Assembly: GCA_029551395.1 (NCBI GenBank) | Contig: JAKPFN010000147.1 | Coordinates: 1 to 64,000 of the forward strand | From: Armatimonadota bacterium | GTDB lineage: Bacteria > Armatimonadota > UBA5829 > DTLH01 | Reading direction: 5' to 3' | Length of the DNA stretch: 64,000 nt | Part shown: positions 20,400 through 29,767 of the stretch, piece after piece | How positions within the stretch are numbered: position 1 is the stretch's first letter | Layout of the letters: every line of letters begins with the position of its first letter | Position numbers and translations under genes: made by a program | Notes under the pieces: generated by a model | Databases searched by the model: none | What the model was told of the DNA's origin: nothing | The model's input: only the letters and a program-made list of their open reading frames with translations

Positions 20400-21887
20400 G
20401 TGCGGATGACACCCAAAGCACCAGCAAAAAACAAGCCAGGTGGGGATAGTCTGGCTCGTGGAACCATAGCGCTCATTAGTGTACAAATAGCGTTTATGGC
20501 AGGCGGATATATTATCCACTTTTACCTTGGCCGTTCTCTTGGCCCGGTTCAGTACGGCGTATTTGGAGTGGTAATTACCTTTCTGATATGGGTCGAGGTA
20601 TCGCTAACCGGTGGATTTCCATATGCAATACGTAAATTCGGTGCAGAAAAGCCTGAATCGATGTCAGCGATTGCCCGTGCAGCAATGCGTGGGCAACTGA
20701 TATATAGTATTCTTTTATGTATCATCGCAGTTGCAGCATCGCCATGGATAGCTGCACTGCTTAGAGATCCCAGTCTTACCGGATTTCTGCGCCTTGCATC
20801 TCTGGATATCCCCATCTTTGCTTTCTACTTTGCATACAATGCTGTATTGAACGGTAAACGGCTTTACAGCAGACAGGCAATAGCTATGTCTATGTATGCA
20901 GTTACAAAGGTGGCGGCAATTATACTGCTGGTAATGCTTGGCTTTGGTATCAAAGGTGCACTCGTCGGGAATATAATAGCATCTGCAGGCGGCCTTATGG
21001 TGGCTTTTTTGCAGGTTGGTAGGCTACAGGAAGCTGAGCCTTATCCTATCCGGCGGCTTATCAGTTATTCTGGCGCAACTGCGACTTTGTCAGTCTGTTT
21101 CACGCTTTTGATCAGCGTGGATGTGTTCATGGTAAAAGCTATGAGCAGCATCTCCGCTGAAGTTGGATATTATACTGCTGCAAGCACTATTGCCCGCGCT
21201 CCATTTTATGTATTTCTTGGTATTTCAATGGCCACATTACCTGTTATATCACGCGCAGCCAGTGAATCAGATAACTCATTGGTAAGGCAGTATGTCAGGC
21301 AGGCATTCCGTCTGCACATGCTGCTGCTTGCACCGATAACAGCGATCATTTCGGGCACTGCAGTCGGGACTGTCGGGCTTCTTTATACCAATCAATATAG
21401 CGAAGCAGGTCCTGTGCTTGGAATTCTCATTACTGCACTCATGATGTTTGGATTTCTCCATACTCTTTACAACGTTATGGTTGCTTATGGGGATACACAT
21501 ACACCTGTATTGGGTACTACAGTGCTGATTATACTTAACGTCCTGGGGAGTGTAGTGTTAGTGCCGAAGATGGGAATCACAGGCGCAGCAGTTGCAGCAA
21601 TCATAACATCCATAATCGGTTTCTTTGTATCCAGCATGATATGCAAAAGAAGGCTTGGTGTCTTCATACCTTTGGGTTCAGTCATAAGAATTGCTTTTGC
21701 TGCGGTTGTGATCTATACAGTGGCTCGGTTCATACCACTGACAGGCATTGAATTGGTCGGGCTATACATTATGCTCTTTTTGCTTTATGGAGTCGTCCTG
21801 GTTGTAACAGGAGAGATAAAACGGATCGATATAGACAAAGTTGGTGCAGCAATCGGTTTATCCAGGAAGATATCAAAACCTGCTTGA
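20400..21887 (+). CDS. oligosaccharide flippase family protein (MVF/Wzx-type)
   Basis: ~12 hydrophobic helices; GRSLGPVQYGVFGVV N-terminal flippase signature. Confidence 0.85.
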   Translation: MRMTPKAPAKNKPGGDSLARGTIALISVQIAFMAGGYIIHFYLGRSLGPVQYGVFGVVITFLIWVEVSLTGGFPYAIRKFGAEKPESMSAIARAAMRGQLIYSILLCIIAVAASPWIAALLRDPSLTGFLRLASLDIPIFAFYFAYNAVLNGKRLYSRQAIAMSMYAVTKVAAIILLVMLGFGIKGALVGNIIASAGGLMVAFLQVGRLQEAEPYPIRRLISYSGATATLSVCFTLLISVDVFMVKAMSSISAEVGYYTAASTIARAPFYVFLGISMATLPVISRAASESDNSLVRQYVRQAFRLHMLLLAPITAIISGTAVGTVGLLYTNQYSEAGPVLGILITALMMFGFLHTLYNVMVAYGDTHTPVLGTTVLIILNVLGSVVLVPKMGITGAAVAAIITSIIGFFVSSMICKRRLGVFIPLGSVIRIAFAAVVIYTVARFIPLTGIELVGLYIMLFLLYGVVLVVTGEIKRIDIDKVGAAIGLSRKISKPA

Positions 21888-21902
21888 GAAGAGATCTAAA
21901 TT

Positions 21903-23390
21903 ATGAAGAAACCTCTAGGAAGAAATATAATTACTGGAGTAGGTTGGACTTTTTCCAGCGCCGTTACGGTACGTGCAATGCAGTTTCTTGTGACTGTAGT
22001 GCTTGCACGTTTGCTTGCACCTTCAGCCTTCGGCTTATTCGCCCTTGGCACGATGATCATTACCGCTATTACCCTATTCCGAGACCTTGGTCTGGGGCAG
22101 TCGTTGATTTACCACAAAACAGATGTCCAAAAGAACGCAGAAACAACGTTTTTGATGAGCGCTGTATTCGGACTATTATCCTGGGGCGCTGTATTTGTGG
22201 CAAGTCCTCTGCTTGCCAAGCTGTTTGGAGGTCCTGATCTTATCTGGCCGCTTAGAGTGATGAGCTTTTCTGTCGTCTTGACGTCTCTTGCGACAGTTCC
22301 TTCAGTGCTGCTTGAGAAAGAATTGGAATTCAAGAAACGCGCGTTGCCTGAGTTTGCTATGGGAATATCATATGCGGCAGCGGCGTTGATTCTGGCTGTT
22401 AAAGGGTTTGGTGTCTGGAGCCTTGTTGGCGGTCATTTGGCTATGTCGGCAGCATCATTGATTGTCACATGGCTCGTTGCTGGATGGAAACCTGCAGCAT
22501 CTTTCCATAGAGAAAGCGCTAAGAAGACTTTGAACTTCGGAAAGCATCTAATGGCCGCTTCAGTGCTCTTTCTTGCATTCTTTTATATAGACCATGCAGC
22601 AATTGGCAGATGGTTGGGAGTTACAGCGTTAGGCTATTACAGCATTGCGTTCACTATATGCAACCTGCCTGCTACCAACATCACCCATGTTGTCAACAAG
22701 GTTATGTACCCCACCTACTCCAAGCTCAATGAAGATATGGCTGCACTACGGAAGGCTTATACTCGAACAGTAAAAAGCATCGCAATGCTGTCATTTCCGA
22801 TTGCTTGTTGGCTGTTTATGGCTTCAGAGGATTTTGTATTAGGGTTTTTCGGGCCTAAGTGGAGTCCTGCAATCCCGCTATTCAAGATTCTTGCGCTTTA
22901 CGGGATGTTTCGTTCGATAGGAGCTACAGCCGGAAGCGTGTTTATGGCTGTTGGGGAACCGAAGTGGGTATACAGGCTTAATTTCCTTCAGATAGCAATA
23001 GCAGCTCCTTTGGTTTATCCCGTGGCAATAAAGTTTGGGACTATAGGTGTTGCAACGTTATTTACAGTAGCCTATACCACAGGCACCAGTCTGGCTCTTT
23101 GGAAAGTCGTGCAGATATTAGAAATGACCGTTTGGGAGTACTTTAAGATGTTCCAAAGCTCATTTATTGCATCAGTAGCAACGGTAATTGGGTCTTTCCT
23201 TGTAGCTGCCTTGATATTACCGTCCGGAGTCACAACTGCCATAGGTTCTGCAATACTTGCGCTGGTTGCTTATCCAATCACAGCCATTGCATTAGATAAA
23301 GAATCTTACCGTGCAGCACGATCAATGCTCAGCCCATCTGCAAATCAGGTTTATGCTACAGCTTCAGAGGGTAAAGTCGCTTCTGAATAA
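21903..23390 (+). CDS. lipopolysaccharide biosynthesis flippase (Wzx/WzxC-like)
   Basis: ITGVGWTFSSAVTVRAMQFLVTVVLARLLAPSAFGLFAL signature; polytopic. Confidence 0.87.
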   Translation: MKKPLGRNIITGVGWTFSSAVTVRAMQFLVTVVLARLLAPSAFGLFALGTMIITAITLFRDLGLGQSLIYHKTDVQKNAETTFLMSAVFGLLSWGAVFVASPLLAKLFGGPDLIWPLRVMSFSVVLTSLATVPSVLLEKELEFKKRALPEFAMGISYAAAALILAVKGFGVWSLVGGHLAMSAASLIVTWLVAGWKPAASFHRESAKKTLNFGKHLMAASVLFLAFFYIDHAAIGRWLGVTALGYYSIAFTICNLPATNITHVVNKVMYPTYSKLNEDMAALRKAYTRTVKSIAMLSFPIACWLFMASEDFVLGFFGPKWSPAIPLFKILALYGMFRSIGATAGSVFMAVGEPKWVYRLNFLQIAIAAPLVYPVAIKFGTIGVATLFTVAYTTGTSLALWKVVQILEMTVWEYFKMFQSSFIASVATVIGSFLVAALILPSGVTTAIGSAILALVAYPITAIALDKESYRAARSMLSPSANQVYATASEGKVASE

Positions 23391-23412
23391 CCTGCTGTTA
23401 AAAGGTATAAAT

Positions 23413-24582
23413 ATGACCTCAAAGACTTTATTGACTGATCTGTTTCCTAAAGCAATAAATTTCAAATTGGCTCGCTCAGGTATTACCAAGCCTGGGCCTC
23501 CGATAAATATCACGCTATCCGTAACCAACATGTGCCAATCCCGCTGCAAAACATGCAACATCTGGGAGATGTACCGCAGCGGGTCCGATTATGCACAAGG
23601 TAAATTCTCTGATGAAATGAAGCTTCAGGACTTCGAACGTTTGTTCAAGAGCCTTGGACATGTATACTTCGTCAATATGAGCGGCGGCGAGCCATTCCTG
23701 CGTAAAGATTTCCCTGAGATCGTTCAACTGGCAAATGAACTGCTCACTCCGCATGTAATCCACACTCCCACTAATGCAATTTTGCCTTCACGCATCGAGT
23801 CTATGACTGAAGACATCTTAAAGAGACTCAAGGCAAGCGGCAGAAACGTTATTTTTACGGTAAAACCTTCTTTCGATGGTGTCGGAGACTTTCACGATGA
23901 AATCCGAGGGGTTCCAGGTAATTTTGATAAGCTGCTGGAAACACTGCAAAGGCTCAAGCAGCTTAAGAAACGGTATTCGAATCTGGAAGTAGGAGCTGGA
24001 ACTGTTATATCCAACTTCAACGTCAGGCATATTGCTGAAGTTGCCCGTTATGTTCATACACTGGAACTGGATAGCTACATCAGCGAGATTGCTGAGCATA
24101 GAAGCGAAATGTTCAATGAGGATGATCCCATAACACCTTCTGCTGAAGACTACGAAAAGGCCATCAGAGTCTTCTCAGAGGAAAGCCGCAGACATCTGGC
24201 TGGAGCTGGCAAGCTGGGCAAAACTACCGGAGCATTCAGGTTGATTTATTACGACCTTGTCGTACGCATACTTCGGCAAAAACGCCAGGTGCTGCCGTGT
24301 TATGGCGGCATATCGAATGTCCATATCAGCCCATTCGGCGATGTCTGGCCTTGCTGCGTGCTCGGTTATGAATATTCCTTTGGACGGCTGGCAGATTATG
24401 ATTATGATTTCTGGAAGATCTGGAATTCATCAAGAGCTGATGAGGTTAGAAGCTACATTAAAGCAGGCAATTGCTGGTGTCCATTGGCTAATCAGGCATA
24501 TTCCAATATACTTCTCAGTCCTATAACTATGGCAAAGGTGACTGGCGTCTTGCTCAAGCAGTTATCCAGCCGCAAGGGGTGA
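23413..24582 (+). CDS. radical SAM/SPASM-like protein
   Basis: CQSRCKTCNIW (CxxxCxxC), MSGGEPFLRKDF; C-terminal Cys clusters PCCVLG and CWCPLANQ. Confidence 0.88.
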   Translation: MTSKTLLTDLFPKAINFKLARSGITKPGPPINITLSVTNMCQSRCKTCNIWEMYRSGSDYAQGKFSDEMKLQDFERLFKSLGHVYFVNMSGGEPFLRKDFPEIVQLANELLTPHVIHTPTNAILPSRIESMTEDILKRLKASGRNVIFTVKPSFDGVGDFHDEIRGVPGNFDKLLETLQRLKQLKKRYSNLEVGAGTVISNFNVRHIAEVARYVHTLELDSYISEIAEHRSEMFNEDDPITPSAEDYEKAIRVFSEESRRHLAGAGKLGKTTGAFRLIYYDLVVRILRQKRQVLPCYGGISNVHISPFGDVWPCCVLGYEYSFGRLADYDYDFWKIWNSSRADEVRSYIKAGNCWCPLANQAYSNILLSPITMAKVTGVLLKQLSSRKG

Positions 24583-24591
24583 TTATCAGCA

Positions 24592-26967
24592 ATGAAGGAA
24601 AACGGTAGGGCTGGTATTCTTATAATCTTAGTGCTTGCCTTGTTCACATTGTTGATTTACCACGATGTAATCTTCAGGCCGGGAATCATTTTTGGTCAGG
24701 ATACAATCGTGCAGGGTTATCCTCTCAACTGGTATGATGCTCAGGCCATGAAAAACAGCGGTGCGTCTAGCTGGTTTCCGTACATGATGGCTGGGATTCC
24801 TATGACTCCATCTGGGCTGTTTTACCCGACTGATTGGATGCTTCTCGTAATGCCTGTCACCAGAGCTGTTACCTGGCGTTATATTCTGCACACCTTTGCT
24901 GCCGCTGCTTTCATGTATTTGCTGCTCAGAAACTTCAAGAGAAGCACTACTGCTTCTTTGATTGGAGGAGCAGCATTCGGATTCTCCGCATTCTTCATCT
25001 CAAAAGTCTATGCAGGCCATGGCGGCGCTATATGGTCAGGGATATGGATTCCGCTTATACTGCTTTTTCTGGATAAAGCAATAGAATCCCGCCGTGTCGT
25101 TTTTGCTGCGTTAACAGGCGTGGTAATTGGCATACAGATTTTAGGGCAGCATCCTCAGTATGTCTTTTATTCACTTCTGGCGGCACTGTTATATGCAGTC
25201 TGGAGGATTGTGCCTAAACTAACAAAAGAAAAAAGATTGATACTCACCCCGACATATATACTACTGGCAGCCTTGGTAATTGCATTCGCATTTATGATAT
25301 CGGCTCCGCATCTTCTATCATTTGCATATATGACTGCGCTATCTAACAGAGGAGAAGGAACTGGGTATGAGTTTGCATCATCGTTTTCACTTCATCCAGC
25401 ACAACTTATTACTGCCTTTTCTCCGTCTTTTTGGGGATCTCCTGTAAAACACAATTCTACATTCGGAGCGCTTTATTGGGATGGGGCGCTTTTTATCGGA
25501 GTAATCCCATTCCTGTTGGCTGTAATTGCTTTGTTCTTCGTGCGAGAATCACGGGCAAATTACTTTAAAGTATTGGGAGTCTTATCTGTATTGATAGCGT
25601 TGGGCAGCTATACGCCATTCTTCAGGTTGATATATCAAATCCCGGGCTTTGACATGATAAGAGCCCCGAGTAAAATCCTGTTTTTGTACACTTTTGCTGC
25701 TGCTGCGCTTGCTGCGTATGGACTCGATGTAGTTTTTTCTGCTGCATCAAGGCTGCAATCAAGACAGACAGCTATTCAGGCAATAAAAGCTGAGAAGGTT
25801 CTCGCGTATTCATCTCTTGGCTTGCTCGCGTTACTTGCTATATGGGCCGGAGGCCAATCTCCGATATTTGCTGCTGCAGAAGGGATGATCAAATCTACAC
25901 GCACTAATCCCGAGACTGTGCTATCCAAACTCTCAGGGCTTTATGCACTACAGCTTTCCGGACTGGCATGGGCTGCTGTATTATCTGCCAGCAGCGCTTT
26001 AACTGTTACAGCACTACTTCACAAGCTCATAAATATCAAAACGGCTGCAGCAGTTTTAGTAGGATTGGTTTTTGCAGACCTGCTGCTGTATGCTGATCCC
26101 CTGCTCTATACCACAAATGCCAGAAAAGCTTACACCAGCGGAGACAGGATGGCAATCAATATCATCAAAGCAGATAACGATATGTTTCGAGTCCTGCCGC
26201 TCGATACTCAGGCTTTTCAGTATGCCCAGGGGGTTTTCGATAACCTAGAGAGTGTCAATGGCTACTACCCTGTATCTTTAGCCCGATATGCAGCTTATGT
26301 CGGTGCAATTAACAACGAACCACCGTATGCAGATGTCAGTGCAGACATCAGAAATCCTGACTCACCTCTTGTCGGGCTGTTAAACGTTAAATACGTGCTT
26401 TCATCGCGACCGATCAACAAAAAAGGGCTTATCGAAGTCCATTCAGATAAGTCTTATGTTTACTACAACGGCAACTGGAAACCTAGAGCATTCACTGTTC
26501 ATACTGCAAAAGCTGTAGAAAACTCGGAAGCTGCTCTTAGAGAGGTAAAAAACCCGAATTTCAATCCTGAAAAGGTAGTCATTCTGGAAACAACAAAACC
26601 TTTACCTAAGACTTCCGGTGATCCATCTAAGAATAAAATCAAGTATACTAAATATTCGGCAGCCAGTCAGCAATTGCAGGTAGATATGGCGTCTGATGGT
26701 TATTTATTCCTGAGCGAAGTCTATTATCCTTTGTGGAAGGCCTGGGTAAACGGGAAACCAGCGGAAATCATGCCGGCAAACTACCTGTTCCGAGCAATTT
26801 ATATACCGAAAGGCAAGCATGATGTGCGCTTGCAGTATGTTGATACTCCACGTCAGGTTGGGATTCAACTGTTTACTGCTGCGGTTATCTTGCTGACAGC
26901 GATACTTGTTATCGATGTATTACGGCAAAAGCATCGCAAGAATAGCGTCACTGATACAGCTATCTGA
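24592..26967 (+). CDS. YfhO family membrane protein (GT-C-like)
   Basis: 791 aa polytopic; YYPLWKAWVNGKPAEIMPANYLFRAIYIPKGKHDVRLQY C-terminal signature. Confidence 0.85.
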   Translation: MKENGRAGILIILVLALFTLLIYHDVIFRPGIIFGQDTIVQGYPLNWYDAQAMKNSGASSWFPYMMAGIPMTPSGLFYPTDWMLLVMPVTRAVTWRYILHTFAAAAFMYLLLRNFKRSTTASLIGGAAFGFSAFFISKVYAGHGGAIWSGIWIPLILLFLDKAIESRRVVFAALTGVVIGIQILGQHPQYVFYSLLAALLYAVWRIVPKLTKEKRLILTPTYILLAALVIAFAFMISAPHLLSFAYMTALSNRGEGTGYEFASSFSLHPAQLITAFSPSFWGSPVKHNSTFGALYWDGALFIGVIPFLLAVIALFFVRESRANYFKVLGVLSVLIALGSYTPFFRLIYQIPGFDMIRAPSKILFLYTFAAAALAAYGLDVVFSAASRLQSRQTAIQAIKAEKVLAYSSLGLLALLAIWAGGQSPIFAAAEGMIKSTRTNPETVLSKLSGLYALQLSGLAWAAVLSASSALTVTALLHKLINIKTAAAVLVGLVFADLLLYADPLLYTTNARKAYTSGDRMAINIIKADNDMFRVLPLDTQAFQYAQGVFDNLESVNGYYPVSLARYAAYVGAINNEPPYADVSADIRNPDSPLVGLLNVKYVLSSRPINKKGLIEVHSDKSYVYYNGNWKPRAFTVHTAKAVENSEAALREVKNPNFNPEKVVILETTKPLPKTSGDPSKNKIKYTKYSAASQQLQVDMASDGYLFLSEVYYPLWKAWVNGKPAEIMPANYLFRAIYIPKGKHDVRLQYVDTPRQVGIQLFTAAVILLTAILVIDVLRQKHRKNSVTDTAI

Positions 26968-28222
26968 TATATCCGCGCACAATTGCATCTGTCATCCTGG
27001 CTATGCGGACCATCTCCTTTACATCGTGAACTCTGATTATGTTCGCACCAGATGCTACGGATAATGCAACAGTCGCTGCAGTACCTTCCATCCTTTCTTC
27101 AGGTGGCAATCCACCAAGAACGTGCCCTATGGTCGATTTACGGGATGTGCCAACAAGAATCGGTCTTCCGAGACTCTTAAACTCATCCAACCGGCGCAGT
27201 ATCTCCAGGTTGTGTTCAACTTTTTTGCCGAAACCTATACCAGGATCGACAATGATCATTTTCTCATCGACACCAGCATCAACTGCCTCAGCAGTGCATC
27301 TTACCAGATAGTCGGTGATTTCACCCATAAGATCCTTATATGTTGGATCTTTCTGCATATCACGCGGTGTTCCCTTGATGTGCATAATAACCACCGGGCA
27401 GCGTCTTTCAGCAGCAAGTTTCTTCATGTCTGGATCAAAGGTCATACCGCTTATATCATTGATGATGCTGGCACCAGCATCTAAAGCGGCTTGTGCTGTC
27501 GCGGCATGGTAGGTGTCGATAGATATTGGCTTATCAGTCTGTGCTGCAATCTCTTTGATGACCGGAACAACACGGTCTATCTCTTCTTCTGTTGATACCG
27601 GCTCACTGCCAGGCCGGGTAGATTCTCCGCCGACATCTATTATATCTGCCCCCTGCTCTATCATATCCAGCGCATGTTTTACCGCTGCCTGTCTATCCAA
27701 AAAGGTGCCGCCATCTGAGAAAGAATCAGGAGTCACATTAAGAATGCCCATTACAAGCGTTCTTTTATGGAGTTCAGCATACATCCAGCGAATTTTGGGA
27801 TCCGAAATATCTTCGGTAAGCGGAGGAACCGGTCCTTCATCAAACAGTGCAAGAACCGTCTCGATTTCTGCCGCTACATTTGGCCCGGCGATATCATCTG
27901 TAGAAACGGCGCGGACGGCATGACTGAAATGCTTCCGGCTGCCGATGAGAATAACATCGCTCTGCTCTCCCATACCAATCATAGATTCGCGGCTGATTGC
28001 CACATCTCCACCAGCAGATAAAAATGCCTCTTTCAGCACATGCGCCAGTGCTGAATCAACATTATACAGTTTTACAGCATAACACCGCGACTTTGGCAAC
28101 ATCAGCCGAACGCCTTTCTCAGCCGAACCAATCATCAGCAGTTCAGCAGCAAGGTCTTCATCAGTCGTTAAACTCAACACTCGCGGTTTGTGCTTCAACC
28201 CCCGACTCACAGACTCATACAT
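26960..28222 (-). CDS. folP: dihydropteroate synthase
   Basis: VMGILNVTPDSFSDGGTF, DIIDVGGESTRPGS, INDISGM, GTSRKSTIG. Confidence 0.94.
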   Translation of the reverse strand: MYESVSRGLKHKPRVLSLTTDEDLAAELLMIGSAEKGVRLMLPKSRCYAVKLYNVDSALAHVLKEAFLSAGGDVAISRESMIGMGEQSDVILIGSRKHFSHAVRAVSTDDIAGPNVAAEIETVLALFDEGPVPPLTEDISDPKIRWMYAELHKRTLVMGILNVTPDSFSDGGTFLDRQAAVKHALDMIEQGADIIDVGGESTRPGSEPVSTEEEIDRVVPVIKEIAAQTDKPISIDTYHAATAQAALDAGASIINDISGMTFDPDMKKLAAERRCPVVIMHIKGTPRDMQKDPTYKDLMGEITDYLVRCTAEAVDAGVDEKMIIVDPGIGFGKKVEHNLEILRRLDEFKSLGRPILVGTSRKSTIGHVLGGLPPEERMEGTAATVALSVASGANIIRVHDVKEMVRIARMTDAIVRGYIR

Positions 28223-28280
28223 AATTAAAAGACTCCCTCAACCGAACCAGTTAAGCAAATAATCCATACATTCCTGCTTG

Positions 28281-28730
28281 TTATTTAGGGATTATCTGGC
28301 TGAGGCTCATACCCTCAGGCTCCAATCTCAGCATATCCACCAAATTCTCAGCTTCAAGTTCATTTAGTATATCATCCGAGATAATTTCACCTTCATGCAG
28401 GATGATTTTGTTGTCCTTTGAAATAATTTGCGTAGCAGATCTCTTTCCCACGGCAATTTTTCGCTGCTCAGGAGTAAGAATAACAACATTTCCAAATGGT
28501 TTTACAGCAATATCTCTAGCTTGGGCAAACACTTCAGCGCCATAAACATCAGCTAATACTCCCAAATGGTGCAACCTATCGATAACTGCGCTATCAAAGA
28601 CGTCACCAGGGCGCAGGATAATTTCCCCCTGGAAATCTCCAACTGTAGAATGTGACCTTTTGCCTTTGAGCCAATTGATTCTACTTCTATCAAGGACTCC
28701 AAGTGCATCTCCCATTAACATGATTTTCAC
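28281..28730 (-). CDS. hypothetical protein with internal repeat
   Basis: 149 aa intact ORF; GEIILRPGDVFDSAVIDRL resembles NKIILHEGEIISDDILNEL. Confidence 0.6.
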   Translation of the reverse strand: MKIMLMGDALGVLDRSRINWLKGKRSHSTVGDFQGEIILRPGDVFDSAVIDRLHHLGVLADVYGAEVFAQARDIAVKPFGNVVILTPEQRKIAVGKRSATQIISKDNKIILHEGEIISDDILNELEAENLVDMLRLEPEGMSLSQIIPK

Positions 28731-28893
28731 CTCTTTTGGTTTTTAAATCCATGAGCATGGTGCCCTTGAAATCTGCAGTACAAACAAAATAGTCGGCTGC
28801 CAGGTTTGTATCTATTCAAGGTTTACTTTATCACTCTGGCCTGTGTTTTTACATCACATTACTTGAACGCGTTTCAGGGTCTCATTCTTGTAA

Positions 28894-28923
28894 AGAGATG
28901 CCGAATCAAGTTCGGCATGACGG
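28894..28923. repeat. REP-like short palindrome
   Basis: GAGATGCCGAATCAAGTTCGGCATGACGG in an intergenic stretch without a convincing ORF. Confidence 0.5.
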
Positions 28924-29055
28924 ATAATTCATCATGGAATCAAATGCGATCAATTGATTTACATGACATAATAACAAAGCGTAGTGGTTCAAGGAGAATT
29001 AGACTAAGAGCAGTTCGATTGATAAAAAGAACGCTAACGGCGTAGTTCTTAACGT

Positions 29056-29325
29056 TCAAGAATCTCCGTGGCATGGTTTGTCACTGCACCGATTTTCATG
29101 TCTACAGCACGGTGATTCACGATTACATTTGGGGTTTTTACAATCACTGGCGTAATCGTTTACATGGAATCCGCTTCCTTTGAACATGATACCTCCGCCG
29201 GTTCCCATCAGTCGGCGAGTCGATCCACCACATTCAGGACAGATTGATATCGGATCATCAGTCATTTTTTGGAAGCATTCGAAATTGTGCCCGCAAGTCA
29301 GGCACTCGTATTCATAAGTAGGCAT
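29056..29325 (-). CDS. FmdB family zinc-ribbon protein
   Basis: MPTYEYECLTCGHNFECFQKMTDDPISICPECGGSTRRLMG. Confidence 0.9.
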   Translation of the reverse strand: MPTYEYECLTCGHNFECFQKMTDDPISICPECGGSTRRLMGTGGGIMFKGSGFHVNDYASDCKNPKCNRESPCCRHENRCSDKPCHGDS

Positions 29326-29384
29326 AATAATAGTAGAATGCCCTGGGCACAGGTATACGTACCCAGGGGCTAATTCAGATCTCC

Positions 29385-29555
29385 TTACGGAAGCTCAAGT
29401 GCACCATTCGGACATGAATCAGCGCAAACGCCACAGTCGATGCATTCGTCTGAGACTTTGGCTTTCTCATTCTCGATTGCGATCGCGGCAGTCGGGCATA
29501 CTTCTGTGCAATCACCGCAACCAGTGCATTTTGCTTCGTCAACGTTGATGGCCAT
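29385..29555 (-). CDS. 2[4Fe-4S] ferredoxin (56 aa)
   Basis: Own translation MAINVDEAKCTGCGDCTEVCPTAAIAIENEKAKVSDECIDCGVCADSCPNGALELP; AAGGAG RBS; below the ORF track cutoff. Confidence 0.93.
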   Translation of the reverse strand: MAINVDEAKCTGCGDCTEVCPTAAIAIENEKAKVSDECIDCGVCADSCPNGALELP

Positions 29556-29767
29556 CCAACTTCTCCTTAGCAGTTATTCATCTGAAATCTGCACCGTTCT
29601 GGAGTCTCTATGACTCTCAGCAATCAGGGCTGCGGTATTACTCTATCGAGTCAACCACAGCCCCGAAAACGGGTGTTTTTCAAGTGCAGATTACACCTGA
29701 GATTGTCGCACGCAGGCCAGGGTGTTGTCAAGTCAATTCACGACTAAAATAGACGTAAGCCACAGCT

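Noticed and set aside
28806-29045. 79-aa plus ORF over the REP-like palindrome
   Set aside because: Composition not protein-like; overlaps the repeat element.
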